From: CAIKZJ01 sp964626015
GTDB lineage: Bacteria; Bacteroidota; Ignavibacteria; Tepidaquicellales; Tepidaquicellaceae
Assembly: GCA_964626015.1 (NCBI GenBank)
Contig: CAZVCC010000016.1
Location: 1 to 55,344 of the forward strand
Reading direction: 5' to 3'
Length of the DNA: 55,344 nt
Part shown: positions 1-8,239 of the stretch, one piece after another
Layout of the letters: every line of letters begins with the position of its first letter
How positions within the stretch are numbered: position 1 is the stretch's first letter
Notes under the pieces: model-generated
Database searches by the model: none
Seen by the model: only the letters and a program-made list of their open reading frames with translations
What the model was told of the DNA's origin: nothing
Made by a program: the position numbers and the translations under genes

Positions 1-40
1 CGTTTAATTTTACTGCTCTTTAATATTTCCGAAACAATTA

Positions 41-1108
41 TTATTTCGACTTCTTTTCTTTAACTTCTTCTTTTGGTTTCACCTTTGAAGTATCACCGTT
101 GTTTCCGTTTTCGCCGTTGAATCCAAGTATATTCTTAACCTCGTCTAACAGCTTATTGTATAATACCGGCTCTTCCTGAAGCAGCTTCTTAAGCCCGTCG
201 CGTCCCTGAACGCGGTTTTCTCCGTAAGTAAACCATGCCCCGCCTTTCTTTATAATTTCTTTCACCACTGCCACATCAATCAAATCGCCTATCCTCGAAA
301 TTCCCTCGTTGTACATTATGTCGAACTCGACTTCTTTGAATGGAGGCGCAACTTTGTTCTTTACTACTTTCACCTTCGTCCTGTTTCCTATTACGTCTGT
401 ACCGTCTTTTATCGCCGCAATCCTGCGTATATCCATTCTGATAGAAGCGTAAAATTTCAGTGCCTTGCCGCCCGTTGTCGTTTCAGGACTTCCGAACATA
501 ACTCCTATCTTGTCCCTCAATTGATTCGTAAATATCAGGCAGACATTCGACTTCGAAACTGCCGCCGTCAGCTTTCTCAATGCCTGCGACATTAAGCGTG
601 CCTGCATTCCCATCACAGCATCTCCCATCTCCCCCTCTATCTCAGCGCGCGGCGTTAAAGCAGCAACCGAATCAACTACTATAACATCCAGCGCATTGCT
701 TCTTACAAGCGTCTCGCATATTTCAAGCGCCTGCTCCCCGTACTCTGGCTGCGATATAAGAAGATTGCTTATATCTACCCCAAGCTTCTGTGCATAGTTT
801 GTATCGAGCGCATGCTCCGTATCTATAAAAGCAGCAAGCCCTCCCGTCTTTTGTGCCTCTGCTATTACGTGCAGACAAACCGTCGTCTTTCCCGATGACT
901 CTGGTCCGTATATTTCAACTATCCTTCCCCGCGGTACACCGCCTATCCCGAGTGCCGCATCAAGCGATATCGAACCCGATGAAATTGCCTCAATCTTTGC
1001 TGCGGGCTTATCTCCAAGTTTCATTATGGAACCTTTTCCATGGTCCTTCTCTATCTGATCCATCGCCATTTCAAGCGATTTAATTCTCATTGTTCTGTCG
1101 TCATTCAT
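41..1108 (-). CDS. recA: Recombinase RecA
   Basis: RecA forms ATP-dependent filaments on single-stranded DNA, drives homologous strand exchange and activates the SOS response. The 355-aa product has the usual family length and order: a short N-terminal helix, Walker A GPESSGKTT near residue 68, the conserved VVDSVAALTPRAEIEGEMGD stretch in the core, the L2 loop region with TTTGGKALKFYAS, and a lysine/glutamate-rich C-terminal tail. The ATG start gives the standard N-terminal segment before KSLEMAMDQIEKDHGKGSIM. It is transcribed alone on the minus strand, and no lexA or recX was seen next to it. Identification is essentially certain from the sequence. Confidence 0.98.
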   Translation of the reverse strand: MNDDRTMRIKSLEMAMDQIEKDHGKGSIMKLGDKPAAKIEAISSGSISLDAALGIGGVPRGRIVEIYGPESSGKTTVCLHVIAEAQKTGGLAAFIDTEHALDTNYAQKLGVDISNLLISQPEYGEQALEICETLVRSNALDVIVVDSVAALTPRAEIEGEMGDAVMGMQARLMSQALRKLTAAVSKSNVCLIFTNQLRDKIGVMFGSPETTTGGKALKFYASIRMDIRRIAAIKDGTDVIGNRTKVKVVKNKVAPPFKEVEFDIMYNEGISRIGDLIDVAVVKEIIKKGGAWFTYGENRVQGRDGLKKLLQEEPVLYNKLLDEVKNILGFNGENGNNGDTSKVKPKEEVKEKKSK

Positions 1109-1215
1109 ATTTTTATAATTTAATTTTTTAAACTTCTATACAAAATTAATCATTTTAAGCATACAAATATTCTCATTTTATGATAATTTTTTCAACAAAA
1201 AAATACTCGCCCGAA

Positions 1216-2982
1216 CTATTTAAGTAATAACAATTTTCTCGTTGTCGTAAATTCGTTAACTTCCATCTTATAAAAGTACACACCTGAGTTCAGTTTAGCC
1301 GCATTTAATACAAGCTCATAAATCCCCGCCTGCTTCTGTTCACTGACTAAACTCATAACCTCTTTCCCCAATACATTATACAATGATATCTTTACAAACC
1401 CTGCTCTTGAAATACTGTATGAAATCTTTGTTGAAGGATTAAACGGATTCGGATAATTCTGCGACAATGAATACCCGTTCGGTATCTGTACCTTTATTTC
1501 TCCCGCTGATACAAGGTCTCTGTTATCATAAACACCATTATGTTTTGTGTTGTACTGCCATATAGGTGTTTGTGTTTTTGCTGCAGAATATGAAACACCT
1601 GAATTCCATAAATAAACATTAGTCTGCTGCGATGGACTTGTACCCGCTACACCCGCTCCGACTATATCAAGAATTCCGTTCCTGTTAATATCTGTTATGC
1701 ATGGTGTAGTAAAAAATGTTGTTCCGTTCGTTTCTATGTTACTGTTAAATGTACCGTCGTGATTGTAAACAAGATACTTGCCAATTCCTGCTGTTTGTGT
1801 GTTATCATCGAATATTAACTCAGTATTATTATCACCGTCAATGTCTGCCAATACCACCTGTGAGTTAATTGCATTAAAAGGACCGATAGGAAATCCCGCC
1901 AGCTGTACTCCGTTTTTATTCCAGGCATAGACGTAGTCCGATGGAACTCCCGAAAGCACCTGATCACCCACTGCAACATCAATTACATTGTCATTGTCTA
2001 TATACCCGACCGAAGGCGGACCGTAAATCCAGTTCGACGTCGTTTTAGGCCAGCCCGATAAAACCGTTCCGTTGTTCTTTAATATATAAACGTAACCGCC
2101 GCCCCCTGAAACATGCGTACCGAATACTATTTCTCTTACGTTGTCATTATCTACATCCGCAAGAACAGGTGAAGAATATGAGTTTACATCGCTGTTAGGC
2201 ATCATAAAAGGAAATCCCGGAATGGAATCACCGTTCGATTTCCATGCATAAAGTCCTGTGTAAGATTCCATCACTATTTCAGGTACGTTGTCACCGTCTA
2301 TATCACCTACCGCGGCACTCGATGCAGGTACGTGTCCCATCGCTTTTGGCCAGCCTGCTATTATCGTCGCATCATGCTTGTAAACATAAACCGAACCCGT
2401 TGGATAAGTTCTTTTATTCACAATTATGTCAAGCTTTCCGTCCGCATTTATATCACCAAGAACGGGGGTCCTCGAACTGTATCCGTGATTAATCGGAAAA
2501 TTAGGAAGCAACGTCCCGTCTCTCTTGTAAGCATAAATAAACCCGCCTGAAGTTAATCCATGATTCGTTACTACTATTTCACCGTATCCGTCGCCGTCAA
2601 TGTCGCCGAATGCAGGTGCACCCTCTAACGCATAAGAGGAAACCGTTTTCGGCCAGCCCGGTACAGACGTTCCATCAAGGTTCAAAGCCTGTACTGTATA
2701 ATTTACATTGAAAACTATCTCCAGCTCGGGATCGTTATCCATGTTGCAGAAAATACCTCCTTCAAATGTACTGCCCGTTATCATCAGCGGAAATCCCGCA
2801 AAAAGCGTAAGTGAATCCGATTCATAATATAAAGTCTGCTGATACTTTAAAGAACTGTTTAGCACATTAACTTTATTCATCACATCCGGGAAACAATTAT
2901 TTACCGGTTGTGAATACGTTGTACCTGATGTTAAACAACAAAATATTAATAGATAAACTGAATGCAGAATAATTTTTTTCAT
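1216..2982 (-). CDS. FG-GAP/VCBS repeat protein with T9SS sorting domain
   Basis: Predicted secreted or surface protein of 588 aa. It starts with a signal peptide (MKKIILHSVYLLIFCCLTSG). From about residue 90 to 440 it carries repeated calcium-binding-like FG-GAP/VCBS units such as GDIDGDGYGEIVV, GDINADGKLDIIV, GDIDGDNVPEIVM and ADVDNDNVREIVF, which suggest a beta-propeller of about seven blades. The last ~85 residues are a type IX secretion C-terminal signal with the motif SQNYPNPFNPSTKISYSI and a closing GVYFYKMEVN segment. The family is known for T9SS-exported extracellular proteins; the actual ligand or substrate cannot be read from the sequence. Monocistronic, divergent from rfbA across a 415-bp gap. 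Confidence 0.85.
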   Translation of the reverse strand: MKKIILHSVYLLIFCCLTSGTTYSQPVNNCFPDVMNKVNVLNSSLKYQQTLYYESDSLTLFAGFPLMITGSTFEGGIFCNMDNDPELEIVFNVNYTVQALNLDGTSVPGWPKTVSSYALEGAPAFGDIDGDGYGEIVVTNHGLTSGGFIYAYKRDGTLLPNFPINHGYSSRTPVLGDINADGKLDIIVNKRTYPTGSVYVYKHDATIIAGWPKAMGHVPASSAAVGDIDGDNVPEIVMESYTGLYAWKSNGDSIPGFPFMMPNSDVNSYSSPVLADVDNDNVREIVFGTHVSGGGGYVYILKNNGTVLSGWPKTTSNWIYGPPSVGYIDNDNVIDVAVGDQVLSGVPSDYVYAWNKNGVQLAGFPIGPFNAINSQVVLADIDGDNNTELIFDDNTQTAGIGKYLVYNHDGTFNSNIETNGTTFFTTPCITDINRNGILDIVGAGVAGTSPSQQTNVYLWNSGVSYSAAKTQTPIWQYNTKHNGVYDNRDLVSAGEIKVQIPNGYSLSQNYPNPFNPSTKISYSISRAGFVKISLYNVLGKEVMSLVSEQKQAGIYELVLNAAKLNSGVYFYKMEVNEFTTTRKLLLLK

Positions 2983-3397
2983 ATCGTTGATTTAGTTTTA
3001 AGAAATTGAGCACCACACAATTTCTTAATAATTTGCTTATAAATGCAAGTCAAAATTTTTTATAAACTTATCGACTAAGCACATCCGTCATAATAAATTA
3101 GAATTAAAAATAAGTTACAATTCTTATCAAAATTTAACTGTCAAATTTGTCACAAACCCCCTGCTTTTAACTTATCCCTAACTTGCCTCTAACTTGCCTT
3201 TTGATAGCCTTGTTTGCATTCCGTTTATTCAGTGACATTTTGTCACTTCTTAAAAAAATCCGAATCAAAAAAGGTAGATTGTATTACCACCCCCGCATAA
3301 TTCTATAATCCGTCCCCCAATGAGTAAACAAAATGATTTACCGTGAATAATATACTTAAAAAAGCTATTTTGAACATTAATTTAATCTATTGTATGT
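2983..3397. other. Intergenic region between divergent genes, with repeat element
   Basis: 415 bp without a supported gene. It must hold the promoters of the divergent FG-GAP gene and rfbA. The part from 3139 to 3246 is one copy of a dispersed ~108-bp element listed separately. The remainder is AT-rich and shows no convincing small ORF. Confidence 0.7.
3139..3246 (-). repeat. Dispersed element with palindromic ends, copy 1
   Basis: A 108-bp unit bounded on both sides by TGTCA-type palindromes (TGTCAAATTTGTCAC at one end, GTGACATTTTGTCAC at the other). Its core, read on the minus strand, contains AAGGCTATCAAAAGGCAAG followed by 11-bp units GAGGCAAGTTA and GGGATAAGTTA. The reverse complement of the same arrangement occurs at 17211-17320. 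It has no coding capacity; it could be a MITE-like element or a structured RNA or terminator module. Confidence 0.75.
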
Positions 3398-4258
3398 ATG
3401 AAAGGTATTATTTTAGCAGGCGGCTCCGGAACAAGGATGTACCCCGTCTCAAGAATTTATAGCAAACAGCTTACTTTAATATATGACAAACCATTGATTT
3501 ATTACCCACTTTCTATTCTTATGCTCGGTGGTATTAAGGATGTTTTAATCATTTCAAACGATGAAACTATTCCTCACTATAAGAAACTGTTTGGCGACGG
3601 TACACATATCGGAATGAATATAAACTACGCAGTTCAGTCCGCTCCGAATGGTATCGCTGAGTCTTTCATAATAGGTGAATCCTTTATCGGTAATGATAGC
3701 GTTACCCTCATTCTCGGTGATAATATCTTCTACGGTAAACTCGATTTCCTTTACAACGGTATCAAGAACAATGAAGGCGCAACTATTTTCGGATACAGAG
3801 TCACTGACCCCGAAAGATACGGTATCGTGGAGTTTGATAATAATGGTAATGCAATCTCTATCGAAGAAAAACCCAAAAACCCGAAATCTAACTACGCCGT
3901 TCCCGGTCTCTATGTTTATAACAATGAAGTGGTTCATATTTCAAAGAACCTGAAACCCTCGCCAAGAGGCGAACTTGAAATCACCGACGTCAACGTAGAG
4001 TATTTAAAGAAGAAGAAACTTAAAGTTGCAAAAATCGGGCGCGGTGTCGCTTGGCTCGATACAGGCACACCAGTATCCCTCTTACAGGCTTCGAACTTCT
4101 TCGGCGTTATCGAAGACAGGCAGGGACTTAAAGTCGCATGCGTAGAAGAAATAGCTTATCACATGGGGTTTATTTCCTTTGAACAGCTTGAAAAAGTTAT
4201 TTCCGAAATGCCTAAATCAGATTACAGAAACTATTTAGAAAAGATTACTAAAGATTAA
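3398..4258 (+). CDS. rfbA: Glucose-1-phosphate thymidylyltransferase
   Basis: First enzyme of dTDP-L-rhamnose synthesis: it joins dTTP and glucose-1-phosphate to make dTDP-glucose. The 286-aa length is normal. The N-terminal nucleotide-binding signature GGSGTRMYPVSRIYSKQL and the YDKPLIYYPLSILML segment are clear. LGDNIFYG carries the metal-binding aspartate, EEKPKNPKSNYAVPGLYVY is the sugar-binding region, and WLDTGTPVSLLQA is close to the family consensus. The stop overlaps the rfbC start by one base (TAATG), so the two are translationally coupled. No rfbB was found in the window; rfbD is at 14948. Confidence 0.96.
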   Translation: MKGIILAGGSGTRMYPVSRIYSKQLTLIYDKPLIYYPLSILMLGGIKDVLIISNDETIPHYKKLFGDGTHIGMNINYAVQSAPNGIAESFIIGESFIGNDSVTLILGDNIFYGKLDFLYNGIKNNEGATIFGYRVTDPERYGIVEFDNNGNAISIEEKPKNPKSNYAVPGLYVYNNEVVHISKNLKPSPRGELEITDVNVEYLKKKKLKVAKIGRGVAWLDTGTPVSLLQASNFFGVIEDRQGLKVACVEEIAYHMGFISFEQLEKVISEMPKSDYRNYLEKITKD

Positions 4259-4812
4259 TGGAATTTATTAACACAAAGTTCGAAGATGTTCTTATCATAA
4301 AACCAAAAGTGTTCCCCGACGAACGCGGTTACTTTTTCGAATCATTCAGCGAGAGATTTTTCAACGAACAGGGCTTGTTCTTAAACTTTGTTCAGGATAA
4401 TATTTCATACTCGAAGAAAGGAACTATCCGCGGTCTGCACTATCAGGTCGGCGAATACGCACAGGGCAAACTCTGTCAGGTAATATCGGGCTCCGTGCTC
4501 GATGTGGCTGTCGATGTAAGGTTCGGCTCGCCGACATTCGGTGAATATGTTACAGCCGAACTATCAGACGAGAACCACAATCTCATCTGGATACCGCCCG
4601 GTTTCGCACATGGATTCTCGGTGCTTTCAGATTCCGCAGTATTTCATTATAAATGCACTGCGTTCTACAGCAAACCCGATGAACGTGCCATCTTATTTAA
4701 CGACCCTGACTTAAACATCGATTGGAAAGTTGCACCAGAAAATATTTCAGAAAAAGACCTTAAGGGTAAAAATTTTAAAGATATAGATAAAGACTTTTTA
4801 TACTCTGATTAA
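4258..4812 (+). CDS. rfbC: dTDP-4-dehydrorhamnose 3,5-epimerase
   Basis: Third step of dTDP-L-rhamnose synthesis, epimerising C3 and C5 of dTDP-4-keto-6-deoxyglucose. The 184-aa cupin protein has the family landmarks FPDERGYFFESF, GTIRGLHYQ (with the active-site histidine), DVAVDVR and the PPGFAHGF motif. Start and length match the family. It is co-transcribed with rfbA through a one-base TAATG overlap. The pair supplies rhamnose for surface polysaccharide, in line with an outer-membrane bacterium. Confidence 0.96.
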   Translation: MEFINTKFEDVLIIKPKVFPDERGYFFESFSERFFNEQGLFLNFVQDNISYSKKGTIRGLHYQVGEYAQGKLCQVISGSVLDVAVDVRFGSPTFGEYVTAELSDENHNLIWIPPGFAHGFSVLSDSAVFHYKCTAFYSKPDERAILFNDPDLNIDWKVAPENISEKDLKGKNFKDIDKDFLYSD

Positions 4813-4849
4813 TTTAGTAATATTATTTACATATTAAATTATTAACTAT

Positions 4850-5689
4850 ATGACTGAATTCATACATTCTGTTACAGACCCTGTTAACCATCTGTTAAGC
4901 GTGTTCTTAAACTCTATACCAAACCTGATTGTCATATTAATCATCGTCGTAATCATCAGATATTTTGTAAAGCTTATAAAATTTATCGCTGATAAAATTG
5001 AAACGGATAGAAACGGCGCTAAAAGAGATTGGGTTATCCCTGCTTATAAAATAATAAGGTTCTTTATTTTTGTATATGTGTTTGTGATTATATTCCCGTA
5101 TATCCCGGGTTCTGGTAAACCCGTGTTTCAGGGCGTGATGATTCTCATCGGATTGTTTCTTGCTTTCGGCTCTGCATCCTTTATGTCGAATATCTTTTCA
5201 GGGCTTGCTATCGCATACTCAAACCCATTTAAAATTGGCGACAGGATTAAAGTTGGTGATGTAACAGGCGACGTTACAGATAAAAGATTGCTTACAACTA
5301 AAATCCGTACAATAAAAAATGAAGACGTATTTATTCCTAATTCTTTAATCATGTCAAAAGGCATTCTGAATTTTAGTTCTTCTGCAAAAAGCCTTGGACT
5401 AATTGTTCATTCATCTGTAACAATAAGCTATGACATCCCCTGGAAAACCGTCCATACTCTTCTAATTGAATCAGCAAAAGCTACGAAAGGTATCCTTGAA
5501 ACACCCGAACCCTTTGTTCTTCAGAAAAGTCTTGATGATTTCTCTGTAAGCTACGAAATAAACGCATATACCGAAAAACCAAACTTACAGGCTTCTATAT
5601 ATTCTGAGCTTCATCAGAACATACAGAACAAATTTAATTCGAACGGTATCGATTTAATTACTCCTTATTTCAACGCAACTGCTCCATAA
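4850..5689 (+). CDS. MscS-family mechanosensitive channel
   Basis: A 279-aa inner-membrane protein with about three transmembrane segments: residues ~20-40 (IPNLIVILIIVVIIRYFV), ~67-86 and ~94-115. The pore-lining helix and beta domain show SASFMSNIFSGLAIAYSNPF, then KIGDRIKVGDVTGDV and VFIPNSLIMS, which are typical of the MscS middle domain. The family opens under membrane tension and releases solutes on osmotic downshift. It begins 37 bp after rfbC on the same strand and may share its transcript, though no functional link is implied. Confidence 0.9.
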   Translation: MTEFIHSVTDPVNHLLSVFLNSIPNLIVILIIVVIIRYFVKLIKFIADKIETDRNGAKRDWVIPAYKIIRFFIFVYVFVIIFPYIPGSGKPVFQGVMILIGLFLAFGSASFMSNIFSGLAIAYSNPFKIGDRIKVGDVTGDVTDKRLLTTKIRTIKNEDVFIPNSLIMSKGILNFSSSAKSLGLIVHSSVTISYDIPWKTVHTLLIESAKATKGILETPEPFVLQKSLDDFSVSYEINAYTEKPNLQASIYSELHQNIQNKFNSNGIDLITPYFNATAP

Positions 5690-5990
5690 GTTGGAAAAAT
5701 ACAATATCAAAAATATGCTTGTAAGCTGATTCTCGTTTTATTATCTGTTTTCTGTTTTATTTCTAATCGCGTAGCGATTTAATATCAGTAGCAACTAACT
5801 CTCATTTATGTTTTATTTCTAATCGCGTAGCGATTTAATATCAGTAGCAACTAACGCTCTCACATACAAACAATGCCGTTAGGTATTGCATGTCTAAATG
5901 TTCAATAATTTGGTGGGTAATTAATAAGTGACTAACTTTTGAAATTCCCTTTTACTATTTTTGTATTTACTTCAAATTTACCTATAAAAC
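5690..5990. other. Intergenic region with tandem-like 47-bp repeat
   Basis: 301 bp between the MscS gene and the aminotransferase. The first half carries two 47-bp direct repeats (5753-5799 and 5809-5855), listed separately. The second half presumably holds the aminotransferase promoter. No small gene was recognised. Confidence 0.6.
5753..5855. repeat. Two 47-bp direct repeats with internal hairpin
   Basis: Two identical copies (5753-5799 and 5809-5855, start-to-start 56 bp) separated by 9 bp. Each contains the perfect inverted repeat AATCGC-GTA-GCGATT followed by TAATATCAGTAGCAACTAAC. The GC-rich hairpin stands out against AT-rich DNA and resembles REP-like intergenic palindromes. Confidence 0.9.
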
Positions 5991-7256
5991 ATGGACTTAA
6001 TATTATCTAAAACAGCGCAGGAACTCATTCCGTCAGGAATCAGAAAAATATCCGATAAAGTAAACGAAAGAATTGAAAAAGGGGAAAAGATCTTTAACCT
6101 TACGATCGGTGATTTCTCTCCGAAAGTTTTCCCAATACCGTCGGTCTTGAAAGAAGAAATAAAAAAAGCATACGACGAGGCACAAACAAACTATCCCCCC
6201 TCTGACGGCGTTGCAGGACTTAGGGAAGCTGTATCAAAGTATATTAAAGAAAGAGGCGGATTCAACTACGGGAAAGATGAAATTGTAATTGGCAGCGGTG
6301 CAAGACCACTGACCTACACGCTCATGAAAGCTCTCGTTAATCCCGGTGAAAAAATTATTTATCCCGCACCTTCATGGAATAATAACTGCTACGTTCAGCT
6401 TATTGACGCAGTTCCCGTTACCGTACTGACAAAGTTTGAAAATAATTTCGTACCTACTGCGGATGAAATTAAACCCTATATAAGTGATGCAGCGCTCATC
6501 GCCTTGAACTCACCACAAAATCCAAGCGGTACCGTGTTCACAAAAGATGAACTGAAGAAAGTCCTTGACCTTATCGTTGATGAGAATAAAAAGAGGGCAA
6601 AGGAAAACCGCAAACCACTCTACGTTTTCTATGACATGATTTATTGGATTCTCGTTTACGGTGATACCAAACATTATAATCCCGTAGAATTAAACCCTGA
6701 AATAAGAGACTATATAATTTTCATAGACGGTATATCAAAATGCTTTGCAGCAACAGGCGTTAGACTTGGATGGGCTTTCGGTCCGAAACCAATTATCAAA
6801 AAGATAAGCGCAATCCTCGCACATATAGGAGCATGGTCGCCGAAACCTGAACAGGTTGCAACAGGTAGATTCCTTATGAATACTTCTGCCGTTGACGAGT
6901 TCTTTGATGATTTCAAGAATGAACTGTTCACTCGTCTTAATACCTTTTACGAAGGTATCATGAAAATTAAAGACTCTGGCTATGATGTCGACGCTATCTA
7001 TCCTCAGGGCGCTTTGTATCTTACGGTTAAACTTAACCTCCTCGGTAAAAAAACCGCTGACGGTAAAGTCCTGAATAGTATAGACGACGTTCTCGGTTAT
7101 ATTCTTGAAGTAGGTAAGATCGCACTTGTACCTTTCTATGCTTTTGGTGCCGATAAAGACTCGCCGTGGTTCAGGCTTTCCGTTGGAACCTGCAGCAAGG
7201 AAGAAGCAAAAGAAGCCGTAAAAATTCTTAAAGAAACTATTGAAAAACTAAAATAA
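5991..7256 (+). CDS. PLP-dependent class I/II aminotransferase
   Basis: Fold type I aminotransferase of 421 aa, probably acting on aspartate or another amino acid; the exact substrate cannot be read. Landmarks are NLTIGDFSPKVFPIPS near the N-terminus, GSGARPLTYTLMKALVNPG (cofactor phosphate region), LNSPQNPSGTVFTKDEL, YDMIYWILVYG, the Schiff-base lysine in GISKCFAATGVRLGWAFGP, and a C-terminal WFRLSVGTCS with the carboxylate-binding arginine. It stands alone on the plus strand and is followed by a shared terminator with the convergent DUF3089 gene. Confidence 0.92.
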   Translation: MDLILSKTAQELIPSGIRKISDKVNERIEKGEKIFNLTIGDFSPKVFPIPSVLKEEIKKAYDEAQTNYPPSDGVAGLREAVSKYIKERGGFNYGKDEIVIGSGARPLTYTLMKALVNPGEKIIYPAPSWNNNCYVQLIDAVPVTVLTKFENNFVPTADEIKPYISDAALIALNSPQNPSGTVFTKDELKKVLDLIVDENKKRAKENRKPLYVFYDMIYWILVYGDTKHYNPVELNPEIRDYIIFIDGISKCFAATGVRLGWAFGPKPIIKKISAILAHIGAWSPKPEQVATGRFLMNTSAVDEFFDDFKNELFTRLNTFYEGIMKIKDSGYDVDAIYPQGALYLTVKLNLLGKKTADGKVLNSIDDVLGYILEVGKIALVPFYAFGADKDSPWFRLSVGTCSKEEAKEAVKILKETIEKLK

Positions 7257-7283
7257 TTAAATAAATTTTTAACATTTATAAAT

Positions 7284-7310
7284 AACCCGGTTAATCAATC
7301 CGGGTTTTTT
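7284..7310 (+). terminator. Rho-independent terminator
   Basis: Stem AACCCGG (7284-7290) pairs with CCGGGTT (7300-7306) across a 9-nt loop and is followed by a run of T. It sits 27 bp after the aminotransferase stop and overlaps the 3' end of the convergent DUF3089 gene, so it serves mainly the plus-strand transcript. Confidence 0.85.
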
Positions 7311-8235
7311 GTTTGCTGAAATAGCTTCTGATTCGTTCAGCAGCGTTCTCCCTCAAATTGTAATAATAAAAAGGATAATCAAAACTGTGATATACTCCTC
7401 TCGGAAACAACGGATTCCCGAAATCCAGCATCTCAGCATTTACCGTACTGCAAACTACCACTCCCCTCTTTTTGTCAACTCTCGCATCAGCATAGTTCTT
7501 CACGTTTGATTCCAGGATATTCCATTGTTCATCAATTATTAACGAACCAAGATTTTGTTCTTCTGATGCATGTGTTTCTTCGCACGTCCACGTGATGGGG
7601 TTTATGGTAATACTTTCGGGAAGCCATGCAATATTCCGCCCGTGTATTTCCGGTGCTTCCGTATTGTACGATATTATTACACCTGTATCCTCTGCACCCT
7701 CTGCAAATTTCAGATGAGTAAATTTTGAAAGAAAAGGTTTTGTAACGGGACATCCAATTATGTATGCCGCAATCATTCTTTTGTAAACTCCGGAATGCTC
7801 TTTCATATACCGGGCAAGAATGCTCAGCAGAATAGCAGAACCCTGTGAATGCCCGGCAAGTAAAAACGGACGTCCGTTGTTTAAATACTTAATGTAGTAT
7901 TCAAACGCATCTATTGCATCAGGTAATGGAGCTTGCAAAAATACGTCTCTTATTTTTTCCGTTGTTTCCAGAAAACACTCTATAGATGCCTGTCTGTAGT
8001 AAGGTGCGTATATGTTGCATGATGTCTCGAACGCCGAGGCTTGTGCTTTATACGTTATCGCTGAACCTTCAAGCAGTGAAGGGTTATCTAATTCGCATAT
8101 GTCTGGTTCGCTTGGATTGTTCTTAATCCATGAAGTAGGATAAAGATAGAATACATCTGCTTGCTTGTCTTTGAAATCGGGCAAAGAAAGCCAGTGCTTC
8201 GGATTCGAGTAATCGATTTTATTGTATTTGGTCAT
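7291..8235 (-). CDS. DUF3089 alpha/beta-hydrolase-like protein
   Basis: A 314-aa protein of the DUF3089 family, a group with an alpha/beta hydrolase fold. The N-terminus has KQADVFYLYPTSW, typical of the family; the nucleophile elbow is AGHSQGSAIL and the C-terminal part has a histidine in YHSFDYPFYYYNLR. No signal peptide is visible, so it is probably cytoplasmic. It starts 4 bp after the stop of the large T9SS protein on the same strand and is likely co-transcribed. The substrate is unknown. Confidence 0.82.
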   Translation of the reverse strand: MTKYNKIDYSNPKHWLSLPDFKDKQADVFYLYPTSWIKNNPSEPDICELDNPSLLEGSAITYKAQASAFETSCNIYAPYYRQASIECFLETTEKIRDVFLQAPLPDAIDAFEYYIKYLNNGRPFLLAGHSQGSAILLSILARYMKEHSGVYKRMIAAYIIGCPVTKPFLSKFTHLKFAEGAEDTGVIISYNTEAPEIHGRNIAWLPESITINPITWTCEETHASEEQNLGSLIIDEQWNILESNVKNYADARVDKKRGVVVCSTVNAEMLDFGNPLFPRGVYHSFDYPFYYYNLRENAAERIRSYFSKQKTRID

Positions 8236-8239
8236 CGGA

